A stretch of DNA of 64,000 nt from assembly GCA_001466705.2 (NCBI GenBank), contig LATX02000078.1, positions 1,054,001-1,118,000 on the forward strand. Reading direction: 5' to 3'. Origin of the DNA: Moniliophthora roreri (lineage: Eukaryota > Basidiomycota > Agaricomycetes > Agaricales > Marasmiaceae). A program made the translations under genes and the position numbers. The notes under the pieces were generated by a model that was given only the letters and a program-made list of their open reading frames with translations, searched no databases and was not told the origin of the DNA. Positions 35,509 to 48,012 of the stretch are shown one piece after another; positions within the stretch are counted from its first letter, which is position 1; each line of letters begins with the position of its first letter.

Positions 35509-38170
35509 CACTGGGTGCAGGGAAGCATAAGTTGAGATAACTTATGTAATGTCTATGCTTTAGTTACAACTAGGGATTTTAAAATAACTCAAATTAATTA
35601 TTCAATAGATATGTTATACATTGAAAAGCATTAGTTGAAGAGTATCTATTGAATATCTGCTATAAATTATGGTTTGCTTATGCTATAGAATATAGTATAG
35701 ATATGATACATATATATTATAGTCATGCTAGAAAGCAGAGAGGGTATATAGCATAAGCATTAGATATAAAAACTCAAGTTATGCAGTATATATGCAATAT
35801 GATTTTAAAGCACAAATAGATAATACATGCCATGTGATAATTGTTGTTACACACTATATCTGGTAACAAGATGTGCATACTGAATAGCATAGCTATTGCA
35901 AAAGTTGAATTTAACTTATGCTATAGTTGTGCAATATATAAAGCTGGAGAAAGTTGCAATACTGTCATTAAGTGTATAAAGGTGATGGCACATCAACTGT
36001 GACACTATCATTAGCTGGCAATGAGCTTATAGTGACCTATGACTATCATCTTCACAAGCAATAGCACTTATTGTCTCCAAAATAAGTCACTGACTATTTT
36101 TTTTTTGCTATCTATATGTTACAGTCTTGAGCTAGTGACAGACCCTCTGTGACTCATTATATTACAGTCTTTTGGCAACAGGACAGTGCCTCTGTCAAGA
36201 GGCATAGCTAATTCAAATCTTGCACACCAACATAAAGGAGGGGCCTCTCTGGCAGCTGTCCACCACTAACTCTATGGAAAACATAAAGTTCAGAAAATAT
36301 TATATTTTACAAAAAAATAAGATCATATTCAAGGTTGCAGCATTGGAAAACATTGGACTCAATACCAAAATCTTTCCTAATCAGAAAGAATGCAGAAGCA
36401 AGGAACTCTTAATTAAGAGAGCATAAAGGATGCTAATAGGAATTATTATTGTACCTTGTCTATATGGGATTATATATATAGTCATGGGCCTATACCATAA
36501 CTAATGAAGAGAGAAAAGGTATAGTATGGCTTATAGAGGTAAAGGTAAAGTATGTCAAGGAAAGGGTGAAGGTGGAGATTTCTTAATATAAGAATATGAA
36601 GGCAAGGAAATGCTTAATAGAAGAATACAAAGGTAAAGGTAAAAGATCTTTAGTTATAGGAGCAAAGGTGAAGAATCCTCAATTGAAGAACATTAAGATA
36701 AGGGTAAAGCATTCTAAGGCAAGGGTGAAGGGAGAGAATCCTTAATGTAAGGATATGAAGGTGAAAATTTCTTTATAGAAGGATACAAAGGTAAAGAATC
36801 TCGAGTTAAAGAAGCATAAGGTGAGGAATCCTCAATTGAAAGACACTAAGATAAGGGTGAAGTATGCTAAGGTAAATGTAAAGTATGCTAATGTAAATAT
36901 AAAGATGTTTACCTTTGTATCCTTCTGTAAAGAATTTTTCTCCTTCACATCTTTACATCAAGGATTCTTCACCTTCAGCTTTACCTTAGCATCGAACCCT
37001 TGGCTTTCATCTTTGCATTAGCATACTTCATCTTTACTTTTGTATTCTTCAATAAAGAAATTTTCACCTTTACATCCTTACATTAAGGATTCTCTGCCTT
37101 CACCCTTGCCTTAAAATGCTTTACCCTTATCTTAGTGTTCTTCAATTGAGGATTCTTCACCTTTGCTCCTATAACTAAAGATCTTTTACCTTTACCTTTG
37201 TATTCTTCTATTAAGCATTTCCTTGCCTTCATATTCTTATATTAAGAAATCTCCACCTTCACCCTTGCCTTGACATACTTTACCTTTACCTCTATAAGCC
37301 ATACTATACCTTTTCTCTCTTCATTAGTTATGGTATAGGCCTATGACTATATATATAAAGGGTATATCTGTTCCATGTTATTATTAAGGATAATCGTAGG
37401 AAATACGAGAGAATTAATTCTCCTCCTTGCTTCTGCATTCTTTCTGATTTTAATATACTGTCATAGAGTATATAGAGAACAGGTAACAGAGGCACTGTCC
37501 TGTTGCCAAAAGACTGTAATATAATAAGTTACAGAGGGTCTGTTACCAGCTTAAGACTGTAACATATAGGTAGCAAAAAAAATGGTCAGTGACTCATTTT
37601 GGAGACAATAAGTGCTGTTGCTTGTGAAGATGATAGTCATAGGTCACTATAAGCTCATTGCCAGCTGATGATAGTGTCACAGTTGATGTGCCATCACCTT
37701 TATACACTTAATGACAGTATTGCAACTTTCTCCAGCTTTATATATTGCACAACTATAGCATAAGTTAAATTCAACTTTTGCAATAGCTATGCTATTCAGT
37801 ATGCACATCCTGTTACCAGATATAGTGTGTAACAACAATTATCACATGGCATGTATTATCTATTTGTGCTTTAAAATCATATTGCATATATACTGCATAA
37901 CTTGAGTTTTTATATCTAATGCTTATGCTATATACCCTCTCTGCTTTCTAGCATGACTATAATATATATGTATCATATCTATACTATATTCTATAGCATA
38001 AGCAAACCATAATTTATAGCAGATATTCAATAGATACTCTTTAACTAATGCTTTTCAATGTATAACATATCTATTGAATAATTAATTTGAGTTATTTTAA
38101 AATCCCTAGTTGTAACTAAAGCATAGACATTACATAAGTTATTTCAACTTATGCTTCCCTGCACCCAGTG
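35509..38170. mobile_element. 2.66 kb palindromic DNA element with CACTG ends
   Basis: The left end CACTGGGTGCAGGGAAGC (35509) and the right end (reverse complement, finishing at 38170) begin arms that pair over more than 1 kb each. Landmarks such as GGTATAGTATGGCTTATAG at 36516 and its complement ending near 37311 keep order to the middle near 36900. The left arm has about 150 extra bases around 36210-36360. AGA flanks both ends (35506-35508 and 38171-38173). CACT ends with a 3-base duplication fit the CACTA (CMC/EnSpm) superfamily. The centre is built of degenerate AAGGTAAAG-type repeats. There is no transposase, so it would be non-autonomous. Confidence 0.8.
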
Positions 38171-39699
38171 AGATATTCAATTGATCACTGCTGATGCCCA
38201 GCAGTTGTCGATGCTCAGGTTTTGTGAAAGAAAGAGCTGTGGAGTCGCGATCACTGTAGTCTTTGTGGAATAGGAAGAAGGTGTTTGGTGGATGGGGGAT
38301 ATGGTGGATAGTATTGTTTTTGGAGCCAGGTGTTGTGTTGTTGCTATGAATAGAGGGCATTCTGATGTCGAATTTCGAAGTGAAAGAGGTACCAAGTCTG
38401 TGGAGTTGGTGGTCAACGTAAAGTTCAAGGCAGACGAGGAAGTGGAAGTGTGAGATTAGTGGTAATATCAGAAAGTATTTATTTATACTCATAGCAGATG
38501 TTTGGCCATATACCTGAATGGGATATGCAAGGACCATTTGAGGTTGATGCTTGGACAAAGGTCACACAGCGAGTTTGCCAAGTCTCGTGCCTTTGCTGTG
38601 ACTTTTGTTCTTGAATTCCTGTTGCACTGTGCAAAATCTGCACTATCAGCTTCTGTGACCCCTGTCTGTTCTTAAATGTGATGATAGTTTTATTTTGCAG
38701 AAAATAGCAAAGAGTAAGAAGCTTGGTGAAGAGGACCTGCAGGTTGTGAGTCCAAATGTGGTTGAATGTCCAAGCTGATCCCATGGCAGAGACCAAAAGC
38801 ATTTCTATAATGGGGCATTAGTACTCACTGTTCTTACACAACAAAGGTAGTAATTGTCCTTGCTAGATAGATGTTCCAAGTAACATGCTTTCTGGTATAC
38901 GTTGAAAGAGCTGACCACCATGATAAGTTTCTTCCACAACATAATAGTCCCACAACCAATCTTATGCTGCATATGGGTTGCAAAGGTTACTGAATGAACC
39001 TCTTCAGAAATGCCTGCAACATTCCACATCACTACTCAAGATGAATTGAAAATAACCCCCCTCCTCCACATAGTTGTCATGAAGGAAGTCAAGTCAGCTA
39101 TCACTGCGAGTATGTTTCTGGTAGGAAACATTCTCACCAGTACTGTAGGTGATTTTTGTGCATCATGTGCAGATTACTTTTGCAATCTGTACTGGTTATA
39201 GAATTGATTGAGATAACACATACCTTCATGAACTTATGCCATCTCTGTATGCTATGTTGGTGCCCGGGCTTCAAATAATTGTGGTACAGAGTCCAATGAG
39301 TGTCATTCAATGTATTGAACAAGGGAATATGACTATGCCCGAAGCTTGTGCAAGTTGTGGAGAGAGAGTACTCAGCCATAACCTAGTCCCAGAGTTAGCA
39401 CAACAAACAGATGCATCTGTATCCAATGTGTAGGCACTAGTGTATATGGGTCTATAAGTATCAGTTACAAGATTCAACAGTCGGTGAGCAAGCAGAAGAC
39501 ATGCTACCAGCTTGGATGATTCTGCCACCAATGTTCAGTACACATCTAGGCATCCAAGAACATCTATTCAGGACTTGACCTCACCAGATTAATGAACTAA
39601 AAAGTGCTCTGCATGAAGGTAGGAGCAGAAAACCATCGACATGGTGGTTTGAGCAAAAGGAACATTTGTGTCATGTGTCACATCAATAACCTGCTGAAA
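38171..39699. other. CpG-poor DNA with decayed minus-strand frames
   Basis: Minus-strand frames at 38139-38558, 38479-38802, 38805-39032 and 39134-39531 follow one another in different phases, as in a mutated coding region, and the palindromic element would have split it from the frame near 35500. None matches a family I can name. Real introns or frameshifts cannot be distinguished by eye. Confidence 0.3.
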
Positions 39700-41309
39700 A
39701 GTGCTTATTTGCATACCTGTTTTTTGCCTCTTGACTTTTCATTGACGCAGAACTAGAGAGAGTTTGGGGTCAGGGTGACCAAGGATTGGGTAGTTGTCTG
39801 CCTGTCTGGATAACAGGTAACTGGTTCTAGACTTGTAAATAGCAACGGCTTGATAGTCTGTTGGACAAAATGTCAATTTGAGTGTATTTAGGTGGCTATG
39901 AAAACATTAGCCTCATATGTGTAACATGATTTCAACTATTGTTATTGTTCACATTATGCTTGGTATCAGTTTGGATAGCAATCAATTCAATTAGAGCAGC
40001 TGCAAGTTATCAACATTCTATGGTCAGGTAATGGCCTCGTGAATGAAGAAAGAGGCCAACAACCTGACACATCGGCAGGATAGCATCACATGGCTATAAA
40101 GTCTATTCAGCAGAATATACTAAGCTGTGTACCTGTTATCACATCAACCTCTCATCATCATTATTCTTGCCTACATTTTAGGTTCCAATCCACCTTCCAA
40201 ATCCAATTTCACAGGTGAACCAACCATTCCCACATCACCATTTGCAAATATTATACTTCCATGCCACTCTGCATGGTTTCTTCCTTCTCTGTCTACTGTC
40301 ATCTGCTCTGTGGACACATAATATGCCTCTATTTTTGTGTCTAAAGTGTATGCATAATCTCAGCTGTGCTGTCTTCTCATCATACACCTTTGTCTTCCAC
40401 TTTTCCATAATACAGGTACCTTCCCAGTAACCAACTGTCTATTTCATTCATCTAATTTAATATTGGTATCTTGAGTATCTCCTACTGATAATTTTTCATT
40501 CTCTGTTTCATATCCATTTCTCAGTAATATTCTCATTGGTGTATCATCAAAGGCTTTTATTCTTCCTTCAAATCAGGTGTGGATTGGAAATATTATTAAA
40601 AGTGAAAATATTCCCTTTGGTATGCTTTTGATAGAGAAGTATAATGTGGTGTTGATCCCTACAGTTTTTGGGATGCTCCTCTGTGTTCAGATTTGCTATT
40701 TATTTTTCATACTAGCAGTGGTCAGATACCCTTATATGGCCTACCATCAACCATTACTCTGCTAATATTTTGTATCCTTCTCTACTACTCACTTTAACTA
40801 GCTGCTCAGAGCTCACACTAGTCCTCAAAATTTTTGTATAATTTATTTTCAACTATAAAAGTGCAAAATATTCTCTATTTGTGTGCAAAAAGAAAAGGTA
40901 AAAGTTATACATATCAATGTCATCCACAACAATGCCACAAGAATATGAAAGCAATGATTAAGATTGCAGTACTAAACATCAAAGGAAATAGGAACCTAAG
41001 TGTGAACCATCCTGATAACAAATGGAATGATGTGAACCACATCATGACAGAGAGCAGGCTCAATATTCTGGTCATTGGAGAAGCCCACCTCAATGAACAG
41101 TATCTCAAGGCTATTAATAATGTTCACTACAGCAGCCTACACATTGAATACACAGAAACTCCATCTTCTTGTAATGCTAAAGGAGTTACTATAGTCTTCA
41201 AGAAGTGGACAGCAAACTTTAAAGACCTATATATTAAAGAAATAATTTCTGGTCAAGCATTGCTCATCAGATCACCATGGCATAAGGAAAAAACACTCAC
41301 CATACTCAG
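39700..41309. repeat. Assembly-type duplicate, copy A (copy B at 41311-42920)
   Basis: 1610 bases are identical by eye to 41311-42920, separated by the N at 41310. Copy A is continuous with unique sequence on the left and copy B with the LINE on the right. The LINE endonuclease start in copy A (40834-41309) is therefore not a second gene. Confidence 0.88.
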
Positions 41310-41850
41310 NAGTGCTTATTTGCATACCTGTTTTTTGCCTCTTGACTTTTCATTGACGCAGAACTAGAGAGAGTTTGGGGTCAGGGTGACCAAGGATTGG
41401 GTAGTTGTCTGCCTGTCTGGATAACAGGTAACTGGTTCTAGACTTGTAAATAGCAACGGCTTGATAGTCTGTTGGACAAAATGTCAATTTGAGTGTATTT
41501 AGGTGGCTATGAAAACATTAGCCTCATATGTGTAACATGATTTCAACTATTGTTATTGTTCACATTATGCTTGGTATCAGTTTGGATAGCAATCAATTCA
41601 ATTAGAGCAGCTGCAAGTTATCAACATTCTATGGTCAGGTAATGGCCTCGTGAATGAAGAAAGAGGCCAACAACCTGACACATCGGCAGGATAGCATCAC
41701 ATGGCTATAAAGTCTATTCAGCAGAATATACTAAGCTGTGTACCTGTTATCACATCAACCTCTCATCATCATTATTCTTGCCTACATTTTAGGTTCCAAT
41801 CCACCTTCCAAATCCAATTTCACAGGTGAACCAACCATTCCCACATCACC

Positions 41851-42527
41851 ATTTGCAAATATTATACTTCCATGCCACTCTGCATGGTTTCTTCCTTCTC
41901 TGTCTACTGTCATCTGCTCTGTGGACACATAATATGCCTCTATTTTTGTGTCTAAAGTGTATGCATAATCTCAGCTGTGCTGTCTTCTCATCATACACCT
42001 TTGTCTTCCACTTTTCCATAATACAGGTACCTTCCCAGTAACCAACTGTCTATTTCATTCATCTAATTTAATATTGGTATCTTGAGTATCTCCTACTGAT
42101 AATTTTTCATTCTCTGTTTCATATCCATTTCTCAGTAATATTCTCATTGGTGTATCATCAAAGGCTTTTATTCTTCCTTCAAATCAGGTGTGGATTGGAA
42201 ATATTATTAAAAGTGAAAATATTCCCTTTGGTATGCTTTTGATAGAGAAGTATAATGTGGTGTTGATCCCTACAGTTTTTGGGATGCTCCTCTGTGTTCA
42301 GATTTGCTATTTATTTTTCATACTAGCAGTGGTCAGATACCCTTATATGGCCTACCATCAACCATTACTCTGCTAATATTTTGTATCCTTCTCTACTACT
42401 CACTTTAACTAGCTGCTCAGAGCTCACACTAGTCCTCAAAATTTTTGTATAATTTATTTTCAACTATAAAAGTGCAAAATATTCTCTATTTGTGTGCAAA
42501 AAGAAAAGGTAAAAGTTATACATATCA
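41851..42527 (-). repeat. Dispersed repeat family D, copy 3 (partial, inverted)
   Basis: The reverse complement matches the first 680 bases of copies 1 and 2, from TGATATGTATAACTTTTACC down to GGAAGTATAATATTTGCAAA. Its start abuts the LINE endonuclease frame, replacing the LINE's expected 5' region and first open frame. The duplicate at 40240-40916 is the assembly copy. Confidence 0.65.
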
Positions 42528-42557
42528 ATGTCATCCACAACAATGCCACAAGAATAT

Positions 42558-45111
42558 GAAAGCAATGATTAAGATTGCAGTACTAAACATCAAAGGAAAT
42601 AGGAACCTAAGTGTGAACCATCCTGATAACAAATGGAATGATGTGAACCACATCATGACAGAGAGCAGGCTCAATATTCTGGTCATTGGAGAAGCCCACC
42701 TCAATGAACAGTATCTCAAGGCTATTAATAATGTTCACTACAGCAGCCTACACATTGAATACACAGAAACTCCATCTTCTTGTAATGCTAAAGGAGTTAC
42801 TATAGTCTTCAAGAAGTGGACAGCAAACTTTAAAGACCTATATATTAAAGAAATAATTTCTGGTCAAGCATTGCTCATCAGATCACCATGGCATAAGGAA
42901 AAAACACTCACCATACTCAGTATATATGCCTCAAATGACACACATGCAGCAAATGAAGAATTCTGGAAGAAGATTAAATCATAGTATGATGAACATAGTG
43001 ATGAACCTAAACCCAACATCATGCTAGATGACTGCAATATGGTGGAAAGCTCCATTGCTTGGCTTTCATGTCATGCTGACCCTGAGAGCATAGAAGAAGC
43101 ATTTGACAACCTAAAGCTCAAACTCAGAATCAAAGACTGGTGGCATGATATCTACCTGTCAGAATTAGCCTACACCTACAAACATGAAACCAATAACAGA
43201 CACACCCAATCACAGATTAACAGAATATATACCACTCAAGACACACTAGACCACTCCTGTGAATGGGAAATCACTGAAACTGGCATTGAGACAGACCACT
43301 AAATGGTATCTGTGCAGATAACCTATGAAGAAGCCCTATAGTCAGAAAAGGGGAGATGGGTCATACCACCAATTGTCTTCAAAGACAATAAATTCATTAA
43401 CTATGTGTGAGAGCAAGGAATAAGTGCTATCAAAGATATTGAAGTATATGCACAAGGCCAAACAAACACTTCACTCAAAGACACTATGCTGAATGGAAGG
43501 ACAAAATGCTGAAGAAGGTGCATGAACATGCCAAAATATCAATACCTCCCACCAAAGCAGAGATTATGAAGCTTGAAGCTACCTGAGACAAGATACTGAA
43601 TGGCAGATTCCTCCCTGGAGATGAATATAGGGACAGAGCAGCAGAACTAAACCAAACCATCTGCACTCTGGCATACAAAGTCCTCAAGCAAAAGAAAATT
43701 AACTCAATGCTCAGATACCAGATATACAGTGAGACAATGGCAAAGACATGGACAAATATAAAGAAAGAGAAAAAGCCAAAAGACACTGTCTGTGCACTAC
43801 AAAAACTATCAGACACAGAGAGAGTAGAATATGAAAAGAACTCCCAGAAGATGGCTGAGCTGGCAAGAGACTACTACAAGATCCAAGAAAATGAACCAGT
43901 TATGAATGATAAAGAATGAGAAAGGTGCACTAGACAGGTACTAGACAAGATTAACCCTAAATAAAAACTAAGAGCTGAGTGGAGCACAAAGATGGAGCTT
44001 CTGGTGACAGAATCAGAGATAGAGGAAGCACTAAGCCTGGTGCAAAGTGGCAAGGCACTGGCCTAGATGAAATACCATATGAACTCTGGAAGATGCTAGC
44101 AAGCCAATACAAAGCTGACATTAAAGAAGAGAGGCCAGCATTCAACATAATCAAATTGCTAAGGTTACTATATAATGACACCAAGACAAATGGCCTTGAC
44201 TCTGACTCATGCTTTGCAGAGGGATGGATGTGCCCACTATATAAGAAAAATGACCACACTATAATTGAAAACTATCAGCCAATAACACTGATCAACACAG
44301 ACTATAAGCTGCTTATCAAGGTCCTTTCCTTAAGGTTTGCTGAAGTTGCAAATCAAATGGTCCACAAAAGCCAAGCTGGATTTGTGCTGAAGCAGAGTAC
44401 ATATGACCAGGTTCAACTAGTGCAAACAATTGTGAACTATAGCAAAGTCATGGAAACAAATGGGGTAATAGTAGCCTTGGATCAAGGCATATGACAAGGT
44501 GGCTTATAACTACCTATAGAAAGTTCTCAAAGAGTTCAAGATACCTGAGAGGACAATCAAAACAATATGGTCCTTATATAAAAATGCACATACTCAAGTA
44601 ATAATCAATAGATGCCTCAGTGCACTCTTCAAGGTCATGTGAGGCATACACCAAGGTGATCCACTATCATGCCTGCTATTTGACCTTGTGATAGAATCCC
44701 TTGCCACACACCTATGGAAGTCTGAGTTGCAAGGAATCTCTATCCCCAATGACCCAAACAAGGATCAGCTAATCTGTACACTCTTTGCTGACGACACAGC
44801 AGTATATCTGTCTGATTAAGATAGCTTTGAGTTTCTGACATCTCTCCTGGATGCTTGGTGTAAAGTGTCAAGAGCAAAGTTCAATATAGAAAACTGAAAT
44901 CATACCATTTGGAACAGAAAAGCATTACCAAGAGGTTATAAATAAGAGAAATATAGGTAGTGAATTCTTTTACAGCTTGATACTCAATGGAATTTGAATA
45001 GCAAGAGACAAGGAGACAACCCAAATCCTTGAAGGTCATATAGGAAACAACTACAACAAGGGGCCCTGGCTGCCTATTCTAGACAATATTGATAAGAGGC
45101 TGGAACAGTGG
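42558..45111 (+). pseudogene. LINE (Tad-like) ORF2, 5' part: endonuclease and reverse transcriptase, broken
   Basis: The endonuclease domain starts near 42560 with KIAVLNIKGN, followed by GEAHLNEQ (catalytic Glu kept), IYASND, and MLDDCN where GDFN is expected. It ends TETGIETDH before a stop. After decayed linkers, the reverse transcriptase begins near 43985: GLDEIPYELWK, YQPITLINTDYKLLIKVLS, QAGFV, then a one-base shift near 44490 into AYDKV, QGDPLSCLLFDLVIE and LFADDTAVYL (active-site FADD, about 44790). Several stops and shifts make it dead. Element E interrupts it at 45112. The family is non-LTR with an APE-type nuclease, so it is copied by target-primed reverse transcription. ORF1 is not present. 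Confidence 0.88.
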
Positions 45112-46010
45112 TAATTTGTCTAAGATAAGACTAGTGGAAAACTACCCAAAAAGATAACCTCCAAAAGTCTAACTCAGTTTGTTGTGCAAGTGTGGATCAA
45201 TGTGATCAGAGTTACCACACTTAGAATGCCAACAAAACTCTTAGCTAGGTTGATTCTCTCTTATTGAAGTAATCTACTTCAAAGTGTTCACCTCCAGAGG
45301 AGTATATATGGGTTTTAAAAGGTTTTGATTCCAAACACACAAACACACACACAAGAACACAGTGCACAAAGCACAAAACACAAGAGCTACAGTCCTGTAC
45401 AAAGACTCAATAGCCAATATAGTCTGACCCTATGGAGTTTGAGACTTTCTTAAGACAACTACAGCACTGTTACACCCATACAACTCGGCCATAACCCATA
45501 CAAGATCTCATACAAGGACCACCTACATGTCCTCTCTATCATATCCTACAGGTTTCATTAATCTCCGTACTGTACATCTTATAGCACATTTTTCTTGTAG
45601 TGACATCTTGGTCACTGTCCTCATGGACTATACATGTTCTCCGCTTATGCCCCTCCCATTAGTATATAAACTGCTGTATTCTACCAGTATACTCCAAGTG
45701 GAAAATTAACATTGTTCTATGCTCTTCTCTTCTCTCCTCTACTTCACTCTCGATCTCGCTTGTGTGGAGACCCTTCATCTCAGCTGAGCTCCATAGTTCA
45801 GTAGTGCTGTTGCCAATAGCTTTAGTGAACCCACCTCCTTCATACGGTGATCCTCATATGGCACTCTCCTTGCCATTCAGCCGTATTCATCCTTGTCTTC
45901 TTGCATAGTCCTAACACAAACAAACTCTTCATGTATTCACAATCAGAGGGGGCAAAGTTACTTGAGTATATACAAATATCTAGCTGTCCTTATATATAGT
46001 CCATGGAATA
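44268..46010. repeat. Assembly-type duplicate, copy A (copy B at 46012-47754)
   Basis: 1743 bases of LINE RT, element E end and LTR are repeated after the N at 46011. Copy A ends in CCATGGAATA exactly where MITE-6 begins in copy B. This suggests an assembly break at the MITE, not a biological duplication. Confidence 0.88.
45468..45916. mobile_element. Putative solo LTR in element E (assembly copy at 47212-47660)
   Basis: It begins TGTTACACCCATAC and ends CATAGTCCTAACA, with the same TGTTA..TAACA termini as the Gypsy LTRs further right. It contains a promoter-like AGTATATAAACTG and, unlike its surroundings, keeps CG dinucleotides, so it is younger. Element E copy 1 has about 270 other bases at this place, so the insertion came with a deletion. 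No target duplication is visible. Confidence 0.55.
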
Positions 46011-47754
46011 NAAAACTATCAGCCAATAACACTGATCAACACAGACTATAAGCTGCTTATCAAGGTCCTTTCCTTAAGGTTTGCTGAAGTTGCAAATCAA
46101 ATGGTCCACAAAAGCCAAGCTGGATTTGTGCTGAAGCAGAGTACATATGACCAGGTTCAACTAGTGCAAACAATTGTGAACTATAGCAAAGTCATGGAAA
46201 CAAATGGGGTAATAGTAGCCTTGGATCAAGGCATATGACAAGGTGGCTTATAACTACCTATAGAAAGTTCTCAAAGAGTTCAAGATACCTGAGAGGACAA
46301 TCAAAACAATATGGTCCTTATATAAAAATGCACATACTCAAGTAATAATCAATAGATGCCTCAGTGCACTCTTCAAGGTCATGTGAGGCATACACCAAGG
46401 TGATCCACTATCATGCCTGCTATTTGACCTTGTGATAGAATCCCTTGCCACACACCTATGGAAGTCTGAGTTGCAAGGAATCTCTATCCCCAATGACCCA
46501 AACAAGGATCAGCTAATCTGTACACTCTTTGCTGACGACACAGCAGTATATCTGTCTGATTAAGATAGCTTTGAGTTTCTGACATCTCTCCTGGATGCTT
46601 GGTGTAAAGTGTCAAGAGCAAAGTTCAATATAGAAAACTGAAATCATACCATTTGGAACAGAAAAGCATTACCAAGAGGTTATAAATAAGAGAAATATAG
46701 GTAGTGAATTCTTTTACAGCTTGATACTCAATGGAATTTGAATAGCAAGAGACAAGGAGACAACCCAAATCCTTGAAGGTCATATAGGAAACAACTACAA
46801 CAAGGGGCCCTGGCTGCCTATTCTAGACAATATTGATAAGAGGCTGGAACAGTGGTAATTTGTCTAAGATAAGACTAGTGGAAAACTACCCAAAAAGATA
46901 ACCTCCAAAAGTCTAACTCAGTTTGTTGTGCAAGTGTGGATCAATGTGATCAGAGTTACCACACTTAGAATGCCAACAAAACTCTTAGCTAGGTTGATTC
47001 TCTCTTATTGAAGTAATCTACTTCAAAGTGTTCACCTCCAGAGGAGTATATATGGGTTTTAAAAGGTTTTGATTCCAAACACACAAACACACACACAAGA
47101 ACACAGTGCACAAAGCACAAAACACAAGAGCTACAGTCCTGTACAAAGACTCAATAGCCAATATAGTCTGACCCTATGGAGTTTGAGACTTTCTTAAGAC
47201 AACTACAGCACTGTTACACCCATACAACTCGGCCATAACCCATACAAGATCTCATACAAGGACCACCTACATGTCCTCTCTATCATATCCTACAGGTTTC
47301 ATTAATCTCCGTACTGTACATCTTATAGCACATTTTTCTTGTAGTGACATCTTGGTCACTGTCCTCATGGACTATACATGTTCTCCGCTTATGCCCCTCC
47401 CATTAGTATATAAACTGCTGTATTCTACCAGTATACTCCAAGTGGAAAATTAACATTGTTCTATGCTCTTCTCTTCTCTCCTCTACTTCACTCTCGATCT
47501 CGCTTGTGTGGAGACCCTTCATCTCAGCTGAGCTCCATAGTTCAGTAGTGCTGTTGCCAATAGCTTTAGTGAACCCACCTCCTTCATACGGTGATCCTCA
47601 TATGGCACTCTCCTTGCCATTCAGCCGTATTCATCCTTGTCTTCTTGCATAGTCCTAACACAAACAAACTCTTCATGTATTCACAATCAGAGGGGGCAAA
47701 GTTACTTGAGTATATACAAATATCTAGCTGTCCTTATATATAGTCCATGGAATA

Positions 47755-48012
47755 CTCAGGGCCACAGAAAGTCATGGTCCCATGATCCAACACGTAGTAG
47801 AGTATACCTATTTTCTGTTCATGTTTTTTCCCTACTCCCACCCAGCTTGTTGCTATTGGTTTTCAAGGCATACCTCTTCCAAAGGAATAATATATCTGTG
47901 TAAGGTCAGAAAATTGCTTAGCTTACCTTTATCTGCCAGGACAGCCTCAAGAAACTTGCAGTGCATTTACGATGTGTGACATCATGGGACCACAACTTTC
48001 CATGGCCCCGAG
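47755..48012. mobile_element. MITE-6, Tc1/mariner-type, TA target duplication
   Basis: Ends are CTCAGGGCCACAGAAAGT and the reverse complement of CTCGGGGCCATGGAAAGT, with pairing for about 40 bases including TGGTCCCATGAT. TA flanks both sides. Removing the 258 bp and one TA gives GAATATATCTAC, exactly the sequence in element E copy 1 near 32386. This empty site supports a TA duplication. Confidence 0.82.

Noticed and set aside
36530..37310. Repetitive AAGGTAAAG/CTTTACCTT stretch considered as a CRISPR array or satellite
   Set aside because: There are no constant repeats with unique spacers, the host is eukaryotic, and the stretch is the mirrored centre of the palindromic element.
40834..41367. 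Second LINE endonuclease frame
   Set aside because: It is the assembly copy of the 42445 frame and continues through the N into unrelated sequence.
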